Of a stretch of 41,717 nucleotides of DNA, positions 30,763 to 38,963 are shown in pieces. The translations under genes were made by a program, and so were the position numbers. Numbering within the stretch: position 1 is the first letter of the stretch; each line of letters starts with the position of its first letter. The notes beneath the pieces are model-generated. The model did no database searches and was not told the DNA's origin. It was given only the letters and a program-made list of their open reading frames with translations. Origin of the DNA: Candidatus Nanopelagicales bacterium (GTDB taxonomy: Bacteria; Actinomycetota; Actinomycetes; S36-B12; UBA5976); NCBI GenBank assembly GCA_021742025.1, contig JAIOWT010000002.1:1-41717 (forward strand). Direction: 5' to 3'.

Positions 30763-32052
30763 ATGTCATCGGGCTCGCATTCTTTAAAACTCACCAACGA
30801 AGAGCAAGCAATGCTAGATGGCGCTGACGGTCCGGCAGTTGCAATGTGCATGCGGATCATAGTCGGAGTCGCCCGAGCCAATGGCGCCGAAAAATTGATT
30901 GAGATTGAATCAGTGCACGCTGATGGAACTTTGTATCACGGTGAGGCTGGCCTAGATTTCACTGAAAAACTAGTTGCACTTGGCGGCAAAGTAAAAGTTA
31001 AAACTACGACCAACGTTGGCTCACTTGATCTTTTACATCCTAATTTGGTGCATGGTGATGAAACATTAATGTCACACGGCCGTCGATTGATGGATGCCCA
31101 CATGGCACTTGGCTGTGAGCCAACTTGGTCATGTGCGCCATATCAAGCAGGACATCGCCCAACTTTTGGAAGTCACGTTGCCTGGGCTGAGTCGAATGCC
31201 ATCGCATTTGTTAATTCAGTTCTTGGGGCTCGATCAGATCGCTATGGCGATTTCCTAGATTTATCAGCTGCAGTTACTGGCCGAGTTCCATTCGGTGGAT
31301 TGCATCACGACGAAGCCCGAAAGGCCGTTTTAGTTTTAGATTTTTCCGAGATCGATGCAAAAGTTTTTTCTGAAGATGCTGCGTGGGCTGCCTTGGGTGT
31401 ACTTCTTGGTAATCGGGCTGGAACTCGGGTTGCCGTCATGGTTGGCCTACCCGGTGACCTTGCCGATGGTGGCGTTACTGAAGACCGCCTAAAAGGTATG
31501 GGGGCAACCAGTGCCTCCGCTGGTGGAGTTGGACTATTCCATGTCGTTGGAATCACTCCCGAAGCGCCGACTCTTGAGGTAATAGTCGCGCCAAATGCTG
31601 AGTACCTAAAGATGACTGCGGCAGATGTTCGGGAAGCAAGAGATTCACTAAGCACAACATCAAGTGACAAACTCGATGCCGTAAGCCTTGGTACTCCCCA
31701 CTTTTCTGTCGATGAATTCAGAGCCTTATCCGAAGTTATTGGTGATGGACCTAAGTTTGCCGACCAAATTGACTTCTACATATCAACGAGCCGGGATGTG
31801 ATGGCACGTTCCAAGGAGCTGGGCTATCTCGATGTTTTCTTAAATGCCGGAGGACGGGTAGTGACCGACACCTGTACTTATGTGACTCCAGTCTTGAATC
31901 GAAATGTTCGAAACGTCATGACCAATTCAGGTAAGTGGGCGTGGTACGCACCAGGCAACTTAGGTATCGATACGGTACTGGGAAGTCTTTCCGAATGTGT
32001 GGCCTCAGCTCGAGCTGGCAAAGTCGTGCGAGATGAAAGTTTGTGGGCGTAA
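30763..32052 (+). CDS. Aconitase X catalytic (large) subunit
   Basis: The 429-residue DUF521/AcnX protein has 'LTNEEQAMLDGADGPAVAMCMRIIVGVARANGAEKLIEIESVHADGTLYHGEAGLDFTEKL' at the N-terminus, 'LGCEPTWSCAPYQAGHRPTFGSHVAWAESNAIAFVNSVLGARSDRYGDFLD' in the middle and 'VVTDTCTYVTPVLN' later, which supply the iron-sulfur cysteines. AcnX enzymes are dehydratases. Characterised bacterial members act on cis-3-hydroxy-L-proline, and an archaeal one on mevalonate 5-phosphate. The isoprenoid role is unlikely in this genome, so an amino-acid or hydroxyproline role is favoured. It partners with the small subunit encoded 2 nt downstream. Confidence 0.92.
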   Translation: MSSGSHSLKLTNEEQAMLDGADGPAVAMCMRIIVGVARANGAEKLIEIESVHADGTLYHGEAGLDFTEKLVALGGKVKVKTTTNVGSLDLLHPNLVHGDETLMSHGRRLMDAHMALGCEPTWSCAPYQAGHRPTFGSHVAWAESNAIAFVNSVLGARSDRYGDFLDLSAAVTGRVPFGGLHHDEARKAVLVLDFSEIDAKVFSEDAAWAALGVLLGNRAGTRVAVMVGLPGDLADGGVTEDRLKGMGATSASAGGVGLFHVVGITPEAPTLEVIVAPNAEYLKMTAADVREARDSLSTTSSDKLDAVSLGTPHFSVDEFRALSEVIGDGPKFADQIDFYISTSRDVMARSKELGYLDVFLNAGGRVVTDTCTYVTPVLNRNVRNVMTNSGKWAWYAPGNLGIDTVLGSLSECVASARAGKVVRDESLWA

Positions 32053-32054
32053 AC

Positions 32055-32480
32055 ATGGCAACCGTTTTATCCGGAAAAGTTTCTCATCCTGGAAATGCCG
32101 AAGGCGAAGTTCTACTGCTGACTGAACCAGTTTCATTCTGGGGAGGTGTGGATCACCACGGGGAAATAATCGATGTCCATCATGCCCAGCACAAGGCCAA
32201 AATGACTAACAAAGTCTTAGTAATGCCTTCTGGGCGGGGATCTAGTTCTGCTACCGCTGTTCTGGCGGAGTTAATTAGAACTGGTGATGGACCACTTGCG
32301 ATTGTGATGTTGCAATGCGACACCATTTTGGTAATTGGGGCATTGGTCTCGGCTGAAATTTATGGAATAAGCCTGCCAATAGTTGAACTGGAACAAGCTG
32401 AATACGACCAACTATCCGACGGAATGCGTGTCACGGTTGATGCTATTTCTGATCATGACATTGCGACCATAACCTTTTAA
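32055..32480 (+). CDS. Aconitase X swivel (small) subunit, DUF126
   Basis: The protein has 141 residues from the ATG at 32055; an in-frame GTG at 32043 overlaps the large-subunit stop codon. The family patterns 'GKVSHPGNAEGEVLLLTEPVSFWGGVD', 'GKVLVMPSGRGSSSATAVLAELIRTGDGPLAIVMLQCDTILVIGALVSAEIYGISLPIV' (beginning NKVLVMPSG) and 'GMRVTVDA' are those of the AcnX small subunit, which closes over the active site like the swivelling domain of aconitase. The 'SGRGSSSATAVLAEL' loop contributes to substrate binding. Translation is coupled to the large subunit. Confidence 0.93.
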   Translation: MATVLSGKVSHPGNAEGEVLLLTEPVSFWGGVDHHGEIIDVHHAQHKAKMTNKVLVMPSGRGSSSATAVLAELIRTGDGPLAIVMLQCDTILVIGALVSAEIYGISLPIVELEQAEYDQLSDGMRVTVDAISDHDIATITF

Positions 32481-32544
32481 CTTTCTTTAATTCTCAATGG
32501 CTAATCCGAGGTAGAATTGTTTTGAGCCAAACAGAAAGCACGCT

Positions 32545-33633
32545 ATGTCCCGGGTTACGGATTTCTTTACACCACGAAATGTTGCTGGTGAAAAAGTCAC
32601 ACTCGTCGACATAATTAATGCGCCATATTTTCGTCTGGCAACACTGACGACCATTGCGGGCACTCTGGCCTACTTCATCGGCGCTAATCTGCCAATGGTT
32701 TCTGGGGTTTCAGCAGCAATTACAGCGATCGTTTCGGTTCGGCACACTTTTCATGACTCAATTCAAGAAAGTTTCCTGCAAATTCTTGGTGTAGTTATTG
32801 GTGGCACGGTTGCCTTTGCTGCCATGAAGTTGATTGGCTTTAACTCTGTAGTCGTAATGCTTGCAATTTTTACTTGCTTTGTTACTGCGCGCTTACTAAA
32901 GCTTGGTGAAGAAGGTGCGATCGCGATCGCTGTCACTGTGATTTTGGTCGTTGGTCCCAACGTTACTGCGAGCACCATTGAGCAACGCTTTTTCGGTGTG
33001 TTGCTTGGAGCAGCCCTCGCCACATTTGCTTCATACTTCGTGCGAAAAGGCTCGCCACAAGACCGTGCCCTAAAGGCTGGAATTGAACAATCGTTTGCGA
33101 TGTCGGCATTACTTCACGCGATCGCTAAAGCCCTTACCGAAAACGACGGCACGGTTGATCCAAAGATCGCAAGTCGCTGGCTGGCCCGTGCTGAATTCAT
33201 CTCAAATGAGATTGATGAAATCAAAGCCAATGCTGAGTCAGCTTTGGCTGGTTCTGCTTGGTCACCGGCTATCGATTACACCGAAGCAAAAGCAGTTGTC
33301 GAGCAAATCGAATTGACTGAAGCTACGGCTGACACTGTCTTGAACATCTGCCGTGAACTTGTACTTACTTCTGGCAGTTCGCAGCAGTTGCCCGCTCTGC
33401 TGGCTGCCGCATTGGCTGGAGTCCTAAGTGCTACTGCTGAAGTTATCTCTGATCAAGCTGAATTAGCTGAGGATTCTCCTGCCGATGTTGCACATGAGGA
33501 TCTAGAAGATTGGCAAGACCAGCGCAAGAAAGCCATCAAGGAACTCCGGAGTTTGGACGAGACTCAACCTATGTTGATTGGTGGTTCTATTCTGCGCGAT
33601 GCCGAGAAGATCACCGAAATTTTGAGTGATTAG
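32545..33633 (+). CDS. FUSC/aromatic-acid-exporter-type membrane protein
   Basis: The 362-residue protein has six predicted helices in the first half: 'LATLTTIAGTLAYFIGANLPM', 'SGVSAAITAIVSV', 'FLQILGVVIGGTVAFAAMKLIGF', 'VVVMLAIFTCFVTARLL', 'AIAIAVTVILVVGPNV' and 'FFGVLLGAALATFASYFV'. The pattern 'VSAAITAIVSVRHTFHDSIQESFLQILGVVIGGTVA' is the FUSC motif. The C-terminal 170 residues are cytosolic and helical. FUSC/ArAE proteins export aromatic or other acids; the substrate is not known here. Its position after AcnX may be chance because a 64-nt spacer containing a TAGAAT hexamer (32512-32517) could carry its own promoter. Confidence 0.8.
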   Translation: MSRVTDFFTPRNVAGEKVTLVDIINAPYFRLATLTTIAGTLAYFIGANLPMVSGVSAAITAIVSVRHTFHDSIQESFLQILGVVIGGTVAFAAMKLIGFNSVVVMLAIFTCFVTARLLKLGEEGAIAIAVTVILVVGPNVTASTIEQRFFGVLLGAALATFASYFVRKGSPQDRALKAGIEQSFAMSALLHAIAKALTENDGTVDPKIASRWLARAEFISNEIDEIKANAESALAGSAWSPAIDYTEAKAVVEQIELTEATADTVLNICRELVLTSGSSQQLPALLAAALAGVLSATAEVISDQAELAEDSPADVAHEDLEDWQDQRKKAIKELRSLDETQPMLIGGSILRDAEKITEILSD

Positions 33634-33668
33634 AGGACTCGTCCCAAATCCTGGCTCACTTACTTAGA

Positions 33669-33706
33669 TAAAAAGAAAAGACACCCGAAGGTGTCTTTTC
33701 TTTTTA
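33669..33706. terminator. Intrinsic terminator
   Basis: An A-rich arm with AAAAGACACC, loop CGAA at 33686-33689, GGTGTCTTTT and a T-run make a 16-bp A/T-flanked hairpin, 36 nt after the FUSC-protein stop codon. Its symmetric tails would also stop minus-strand transcription. Confidence 0.87.
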
Positions 33707-33721
33707 GTAGCGGGGACAGGA
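33704..33721 (-). repeat. Duplicated 3' end of tRNA-fMet (18-bp direct repeat, copy 1)
   Basis: These 18 bp (TTAGTAGCGGGGACAGGA) are identical to 33811-33828, where they include the acceptor/T-arm 3' end of the initiator tRNA plus four flanking bases. The copy lies 107 bp downstream of the gene in transcription direction. Similarity stops sharply at 33722. Confidence 0.85.
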
Positions 33722-33770
33722 ACCGTCGGATCGCCTATGGCGATCCTCCTCCCAAATCCGAGTGCCGCTA
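33708..33770 (-). other. tRNA-derived structured element of unknown function
   Basis: A 63-nt segment is closed by TAGCGG (33708-33713) and CCGCTA (33765-33770), exact complements. Inside is GGATCGCC, loop TAT, GGCGATCC at 33728-33746, or alternatively CGGAT/ATCCG at 33727-33731 and 33756-33760. One end is the duplicated tRNA-fMet 3' sequence. The remainder is not a functional cloverleaf: no D-arm or seven-base anticodon loop is present. It may be a degenerate tRNA remnant or a stable processed RNA. Confidence 0.5.
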
Positions 33771-33776
33771 GAAACC

Positions 33777-33808
33777 AAAAATGAGCGTCCCGGAGGACTC
33801 TCATTTTT
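33777..33808 (-). terminator. Intrinsic terminator of tRNA-fMet
   Basis: AAAAATGAG and CTCATTTTT arms enclose GTCC, loop CGGA, GGAC with one C/T mismatch. It lies 6 nt downstream of the tRNA 3' end on the minus strand, where it ends in five T residues. Confidence 0.8.
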
Positions 33809-33814
33809 CGTTAG

Positions 33815-33888
33815 TAGCGGGGACAGGATTTGAACCTGTGACCTCTGGGTTATGAGCCCAGCGAGCTACCGAGCTGCTCCACCCCGCG
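33815..33888 (-). tRNA. Initiator tRNA-fMet (anticodon CAT)
   Basis: A 74-nt cloverleaf on the minus strand beginning CGCGGGG. The anticodon loop CTCATAA sits on three consecutive G:C pairs (GGG/CCC), and position 1 (C) is unpaired with position 72 (T). Both are marks of an initiator tRNA. The T-arm is CAGGTTCAAATCCTG. CCA is not encoded. Confidence 0.96.
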
Positions 33889-33932
33889 TCGGTTTGTTAA
33901 GGATACGCGAGGTTTCCAGCCCAACCAAATCG

Positions 33933-36833
33933 CTAACTTGTTGATTGAGTTGGTGATGGTGCCGGAGTCGCTACTGGAGATGGCGTAGGCGTGATTGCCA
34001 GACTCTCCCCTGCAATCTGACTACCCGCAGTCGTAGCGCGATCTAGAGCCTCAGAAAGTCGATCCTGCGCCTCACCATAAGCCGCGAAGTCTCCAGCAGC
34101 CAGTGCCGCTACCCCATCGTTATAGGCCTTGTTAGCGTCGATAATTGCCTTTGCCAGATCTTGTTCTGGTGTTGTGACAGGTGCCGCAGGAGCTTCCGGA
34201 TCAGTCGGGTCAACTGGGATCGTAGTTTGCCCAGTGAATACCTTCTTTAGGGCCGTTTCCAAATCATCTTCAAAAGCGACCTTAGATCCAAAGGACACAA
34301 GCACCTTGCGAAGCAATGGATAGCCGCCACCTTGTGATGCTCGAACGTAGACCGGTTCGAAGTAAAGCAATCCGCCACCGACTGGTAGCGAAAGCAAGTT
34401 ACCAAGTACTACGTCTGAACCACCACTTCGCAACAACGAAAGTTGCTTTGCAACTTCAGGGTCAGATTCGAAGTTGTTCTGTACTTGTCGTGGACCAGGG
34501 ATAGTTGTATTTCGAGGCAATTGCAAAACTCGAATCGTTCCATAGTCATCGCCAGCATCCGCGTTAACTGACATGAACGCGGCCAGAGTTTGACGCTTCG
34601 TTGGCGCGTATGTAGTTGTTAACGAAAATGTTGGTGCCTCTTGATCCGGCATCTGCAGCGTTAAGTAATACGGAGGCTGTGCTTGACCAACGGTTGGCTT
34701 AGTTGGATCTTCTGGCACAATCCAGAAATCCTGGCCAGAGTAAAACGCCTGTGGGTCTCCAACGTGATACTTAGCTAAAACGTCTCGCTGCACCTTGAAC
34801 ATATCTTCTGGGTAACGAATGTGATCCAAAACTCCAGCAGGAATTGCAGACTTTGGCTGAACTACGCCAGGGAATGCCTTGCTCCAAGTTTGTAGGATTG
34901 GATCTTTTTCATCCCAGGCATAGACATTTACGGTTCCGTCATATGCATCCACAGTTGCCTTCACGGCATTGCGAATGTAGGTGATGTTTCCAGCACTAAG
35001 TGGAATGGATTCAAACTGAGTATTCACGGAATCTGCAGTCGCATCACGCAACGAGATACGAGCTGCGTATGGGAATTCATTCGTAGTCGTGTAACCATCA
35101 ACGATCCATTGCACCTTGCCATCAACTACGGCAGGGTACGGGTCACCATCAAGGGTTAGCCATGGAGCTACCTTTGCAACACGAGTCTTTGGATCACGAT
35201 CGTAAAGAATCTTTGACTCTGGGCCAATCTGATTTGATAGCAAGATGTTTGTTTCTTGGTAATTCAAAGCAAAAATTGCGCGCTGAATCATGTTTCCAAT
35301 CGCAACACCGCCAGAACCTGAGTAAGTGTTATTAGTCTGGCCGTTAGCACTCTTGTCATCCGGGAAATCAAGTTCTAGAGGTGGCTGGCTGCCGTCACTG
35401 CCAACAATTGAATACGCCGGAGATTGCTCACCGAAGTAAACCCGAGGTTGATCAATATCTAGTTTGCCCGATGGCGGAATGTTGCTTTCCGCAAACTTAG
35501 GAGCGCCGTCTGCCTCAGAGGTGTTTTCATAAGCAGCTACGACACCATAACCATGGGTAAACACCATGTGGTCGTTAAACCAATTTCGTTGGTCATCAGC
35601 AAGGCCTTCAAGATTTACTTCACGAACTGCAATTACAGTTCCACGCTTAACTCCGTCGATAAGGTACCGATCAACATCAAGGGTGTCTGGGAACGCATAG
35701 AAGCCGCGAATCTGTTGCAGCTGGCTAAATGTTGGTGAGTTCAGTGCAGGATCAAGTAATCGAATGTTTGAAAGTGTTCCAGCGTCTTCGGCCAATGATG
35801 CTAGGGATGGATTATCAATGGCTGCGTATTCCGAGAACTTAACGTCTTCAAGTCCGTAAGAAGCCAACGTCGAATCAATGTTTCGTTGAATGTAAGGTGC
35901 TTCACGTTGCAGTTCAGAAGGCTTAACTTGGAATTGCTGGACAAACGCTGGATACAAGCCACCAATCACAAAGGAGGCACCCAGCATCGCTCCAAAAGCG
36001 ATAAACGGTAGTGACCAGCCCTTTCTGAAGATAGAAACAAAGAACAAGATTGCAGTCGCTAGCGCAATGTAAGTAAGAATCGTTTTAGCTGGTACTACCG
36101 CATTTACGTCGGTGTACTTTAGTCCAGTAATTAGAGCATCAGATTTTGTTGCTAATGAATACTTATCAATTGAGTACGCCCCGGCCTTGAGCAAAGCAAG
36201 CGTGCCCAAGAAAAACATCAAGTGGCGGCGAGCATAATCTGTTGACTGCGAAATGCTCGTTCTTAATCCCCCGTAGATATAGTGAATGACGACATTCACA
36301 ATCAACGAAACAATGAGAATCGTAAATCCGAATCCTAAGAAGAATCGAAGAAACGGAAGTTCAAATGCATAGAACGAAATGTCTAGGCCAAATTGTGGAT
36401 CCGTTTGGCCAAATGGAGTCGAATTGCTCCACAACATAAAGGTTTTCCATTGACTCGAGGCCGATAGACCAGTTAAAACACCAAACACAATTGGACCGAC
36501 GATAAAAACTAAGCGGCGAAATGGATCCAGACTTTCCCGATACTTCTGAAGCGCAAATTCCTCTGGCGTTGCTGGCAAGTTAATTGGGCGGGCGCGATGC
36601 GCCAGGGTAGCTGCTCCCCAGATACTAAGTGCAGTCAAAGTTGCAAATCCAAAGAACAGAACGGCTCTGATCGTTAGCTGCTGAGTGTAAACATCTGTGC
36701 GGCCAACTGATCCGTACCACTGCCAGTCGGTGTAAAAACCGGCGAATATCGAAAACGCGACAAAAAGGCCGGCAAGAACCGAAAGCGTTATTCCAAGAGG
36801 ACTACGACGAGGACGTTCTAGATTTATGCTCAC
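33933..36833 (-). CDS. UPF0182 family large membrane protein
   Basis: The 966-residue protein has about seven N-terminal transmembrane helices, for example 'LGITLSVLAGLFVAFSIFAGFYTDWQWYGSVG' and 'LFFGFATLTALSIWGAATLAH'. A large extracytoplasmic region carries 'VVAYENTSEADGAPKFAESNIPPSGKLDIDQPRVYFGEQSPAYSIVG' and 'DPEVAKQLSLLRSGGSDVVLGNLLSLPVGGGLLYFEPVYVRA', the typical UPF0182/COG1615 blocks. The last 60 residues ('KAIIDANKAYNDGVAALAAGDFAAYGEAQDRLSEALDRA') form a coiled or helical segment before a Pro/Thr/Ser tail. Function is unknown; the family is nearly universal in actinobacteria. It starts with GTG behind a TAAGGT -10 and diverges from the PPA1309 gene. Confidence 0.94.
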   Translation of the reverse strand: MSINLERPRRSPLGITLSVLAGLFVAFSIFAGFYTDWQWYGSVGRTDVYTQQLTIRAVLFFGFATLTALSIWGAATLAHRARPINLPATPEEFALQKYRESLDPFRRLVFIVGPIVFGVLTGLSASSQWKTFMLWSNSTPFGQTDPQFGLDISFYAFELPFLRFFLGFGFTILIVSLIVNVVIHYIYGGLRTSISQSTDYARRHLMFFLGTLALLKAGAYSIDKYSLATKSDALITGLKYTDVNAVVPAKTILTYIALATAILFFVSIFRKGWSLPFIAFGAMLGASFVIGGLYPAFVQQFQVKPSELQREAPYIQRNIDSTLASYGLEDVKFSEYAAIDNPSLASLAEDAGTLSNIRLLDPALNSPTFSQLQQIRGFYAFPDTLDVDRYLIDGVKRGTVIAVREVNLEGLADDQRNWFNDHMVFTHGYGVVAAYENTSEADGAPKFAESNIPPSGKLDIDQPRVYFGEQSPAYSIVGSDGSQPPLELDFPDDKSANGQTNNTYSGSGGVAIGNMIQRAIFALNYQETNILLSNQIGPESKILYDRDPKTRVAKVAPWLTLDGDPYPAVVDGKVQWIVDGYTTTNEFPYAARISLRDATADSVNTQFESIPLSAGNITYIRNAVKATVDAYDGTVNVYAWDEKDPILQTWSKAFPGVVQPKSAIPAGVLDHIRYPEDMFKVQRDVLAKYHVGDPQAFYSGQDFWIVPEDPTKPTVGQAQPPYYLTLQMPDQEAPTFSLTTTYAPTKRQTLAAFMSVNADAGDDYGTIRVLQLPRNTTIPGPRQVQNNFESDPEVAKQLSLLRSGGSDVVLGNLLSLPVGGGLLYFEPVYVRASQGGGYPLLRKVLVSFGSKVAFEDDLETALKKVFTGQTTIPVDPTDPEAPAAPVTTPEQDLAKAIIDANKAYNDGVAALAAGDFAAYGEAQDRLSEALDRATTAGSQIAGESLAITPTPSPVATPAPSPTQSTS

Positions 36834-36839
36834 TTAAAT

Positions 36840-36845
36840 ACCTTA
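36840..36845 (-). promoter_or_regulatory. Predicted -10 element (TAAGGT), leaderless
   Basis: On the minus strand TAAGGT ends 6 nt before the GTG at 36833 of the UPF0182 gene. Confidence 0.5.
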
Positions 36846-36884
36846 CGTTGAAATATCGCCAACCACATACGACAGACTTACCCT

Positions 36885-37400
36885 ATGGATTTTTCCTCAA
36901 ACCTAGAGCCCCTCGTTCGAGAGGTTGAAGATCACGTCGCCAGTGCCGGTTGGGATCAGCCAGTTCGCCTGTTTGCCTTAGTTCCTACGGCAAGCCTGAT
37001 TTCGGCCAACCCGGATTTGGTAGATGAACTGGGAATCAGTGCCGAGATGCCACTTACCTCGGTTGAGCAAGAATTAGAAGACACCCTCGAACTCGATGAA
37101 CTTTTAGGCACGATTGCATGGCCGGAAGATGTAGCTGGGGCAATTGTGGTTCTGGAGCGAATCGTTCTGCCACCATCGGCTGAATCAGATTTACCTTCTA
37201 ATGACGATTCCGCATTGGTTCAAGCAGCATCAGATCATCCAGATCGTCGAGATGTACGAATAGTCAGTGCGGTATTGCGCAGCGGACAAAACCTAAATGC
37301 CTTGCGATACCGAACCCATGATTCGGCCGACGCTGTCGCGGTTGCAACAAATCTTGTTACTCGACTCAATGACGCAGTTGCGTCAACTTTTGCGGAGTAG
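36885..37400 (+). CDS. PPA1309 family protein
   Basis: The 171-residue protein 'LVREVEDHVASAGWDQPVRLFALVPTASL' ... 'LEDTLELDELLGTIAWPEDVAGAIVVLERIVLPP' ... 'DVRIVSAVLRSGQNLNALRYRTHDSADAVAVATNLVTRLNDAVASTFA' matches the PPA1309 family, an uncharacterised group widespread in actinobacteria and often encoded beside UPF0182. It is acidic, soluble and without a signal peptide. No catalytic motif is evident. It diverges from UPF0182 across 51 nt, the pairing seen in other actinobacteria. No Shine-Dalgarno is seen. Confidence 0.87.
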   Translation: MDFSSNLEPLVREVEDHVASAGWDQPVRLFALVPTASLISANPDLVDELGISAEMPLTSVEQELEDTLELDELLGTIAWPEDVAGAIVVLERIVLPPSAESDLPSNDDSALVQAASDHPDRRDVRIVSAVLRSGQNLNALRYRTHDSADAVAVATNLVTRLNDAVASTFAE

Positions 37401-37414
37401 GGCTTTTCGAGTGC

Positions 37415-37726
37415 CTAGGGAGCTTCGCCGATATTTAGCGGTGTTCCGATTTGGCGAAGTGCTCCAGTGCCGCCGGCAACGTTTACTACGTTAAATCCTT
37501 GATCTTCCAAGAATCTTCCAGCTTGTCCGGATCTCCCGCCGACTTCACAAATAAGGTAGTGGGTTTTTGACTTATCGATTTCATTTTGACGAACCGGAAT
37601 TGTTGAAAGTGGAATGTGAACTGCACCTGGAATGTGTCCTGACACATATTCATCATGTTCACGAACATCAATAATTGACACAGTTTTGTAAATTGCTAGC
37701 AATTCGATGGCTGAAATTTCGTTCAT
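37415..37726 (-). CDS. Rhodanese-like domain protein
   Basis: A single 103-residue rhodanese domain. It opens 'SAIELLAIYKTVSIIDVREHDEYVSGHIPGAVHIPLSTI' and its active-site loop is 'LICEVGGRSGQAGRFLEDQGFNVVNVAGGTGAL', with the sulfur-carrying Cys in 'CEVGGRS'. Such single-domain proteins transfer sulfane sulfur or act in thiol redox reactions in the cytosol. The Shine-Dalgarno AGGAAAG precedes the ATG. It follows the PDZ protease gene by 32 nt on the same strand, so the two may be co-transcribed. Its 3' end converges on PPA1309 with 14 nt between stop codons. Confidence 0.92.
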   Translation of the reverse strand: MNEISAIELLAIYKTVSIIDVREHDEYVSGHIPGAVHIPLSTIPVRQNEIDKSKTHYLICEVGGRSGQAGRFLEDQGFNVVNVAGGTGALRQIGTPLNIGEAP

Positions 37727-37758
37727 GATTTACTCACTTTCCTAATGATTTATAAATT

Positions 37759-38820
37759 CTATTTCACGCAGGGGGTTACAGTTTCACCTGCGTTAAACGA
37801 CTCGATTTCATCCATTGCGTCTTCGAGCGTTGCTACGGCTGCCACAGTTAGTCCATTTGGGATGTGACCGATGACTTCATCACAATTGCCCTCTGGTGCG
37901 AGAAACAGCACGGCTCCAGCATCGCGGGCTCCAATCAACTTCTGTTGAATTCCGCCGATGTCACCGACGTTTCCATCTGGATCGATTGTTCCGGTGCCAG
38001 CAATAATCTTGCCTTGAGTCAATGCGCCAGGCGTTAACTTGTCGATGATTCCAATGGCAAACATCGTGCCCGCGCTTGGTCCACCGACACCTGTTACACC
38101 AAATTCAATTTCAAATTCCGCTGAGTAATCAGTGTCGATTCCAATTCCGATGTATGGAAACGTGGATTCGTCTTGATCGGTTTCAGGATCATCCTCGCGG
38201 GTGCCCGATGTGACAACAACATCGAGTTTGGAATCCTTGCGCACCACCGAGAAAGTTAAATCTGTTCCGATCGGTTTTGATCGAACCGCATCAACAACTT
38301 GCTCTGGGGTTTTCATTGGAACCCCATCAACTGCAAGAATTTCATCTCCTGCCCGAAGTTTGTTTTGAGCAGGGGTATCAAGACCCACGCTGGTAACAAC
38401 TACTTTCTCGATTACCGGTTTCTCAAGATAACTCATTGCAGCAGCGATTGCATAGCTTTGCGAAGTACTAAATGCTTCAATACTTCTTGCATTGTTTTCT
38501 TCCTCAGTTTCACCTTCTGGGTAAACCGATTCGCGAGGCACTACTCGCCGATCTGGATCGATCCATCCCCATATGGCTTGAAACATATCTAAACCTTGTT
38601 GCGGACCGCCGTACTCACTAACGGTTGTCATGTCGAGCTCACCCTCTGTTGGGTAAGTCTGCGTTCCAGAAATTGAAATCAGTTCAATGTCTTGGACTTC
38701 GCCGATCGTGTTAAATACTGGCCCAGGTGAGGTCATGACATAAGGGACCGGAATGAACATCGCAGCGCCAAGCAAAATCAAAAGTGACCACGTAAGCGTG
38801 GGCTTTAAATTTGGTCGCAT
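37759..38820 (-). CDS. Membrane-anchored PDZ / Lon-like (S16) serine protease
   Basis: The 353-residue protein has a single N-terminal transmembrane helix (WSLLILLGAAMFIPVPYVM), a PDZ domain ('VTSVGLDTPAQNKLRAGDEILAVDGVPMKTPEQVVDAVRSKPIGTDLTFSVVR', about residues 140-200), and a Lon-type protease domain with the Ser-Lys dyad Ser249 in 'GVGGPSAGTMFAIGIID' and Lys294 in 'GGIQQKLIGARDAGA'. This is the YlbL layout common in Gram-positive bacteria. It degrades or processes proteins at the outer face of the membrane; in Bacillus YlbL turns over a cell-division inhibitor after DNA damage. It is divergent from the DUF2342 gene. Confidence 0.9.
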   Translation of the reverse strand: MRPNLKPTLTWSLLILLGAAMFIPVPYVMTSPGPVFNTIGEVQDIELISISGTQTYPTEGELDMTTVSEYGGPQQGLDMFQAIWGWIDPDRRVVPRESVYPEGETEEENNARSIEAFSTSQSYAIAAAMSYLEKPVIEKVVVTSVGLDTPAQNKLRAGDEILAVDGVPMKTPEQVVDAVRSKPIGTDLTFSVVRKDSKLDVVVTSGTREDDPETDQDESTFPYIGIGIDTDYSAEFEIEFGVTGVGGPSAGTMFAIGIIDKLTPGALTQGKIIAGTGTIDPDGNVGDIGGIQQKLIGARDAGAVLFLAPEGNCDEVIGHIPNGLTVAAVATLEDAMDEIESFNAGETVTPCVK

Positions 38821-38963
38821 GCGATTGTCATTTCTACAGGAAAATTTAGGTTTCTAGACTTACAGCGTACGGGAATACTTCGGCTGTTCGCCCTGGGCTA
38901 GATCCAAAATGATTCGTTGTGGCCAATGCTGGGCATAACCTTGTAATCGACCGACAAGTACCA

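Noticed and set aside
33704..33890. Integrated phage or genomic island at tRNA-fMet
   Set aside because: The direct repeats enclose only about 90 bp and no integrase or mobile gene is present; at most a scar.
33933..36833. Long reverse-strand open frames within the UPF0182 gene as separate genes
   Set aside because: They lack start signals and family resemblance, and match codon-position shadows of the real gene.
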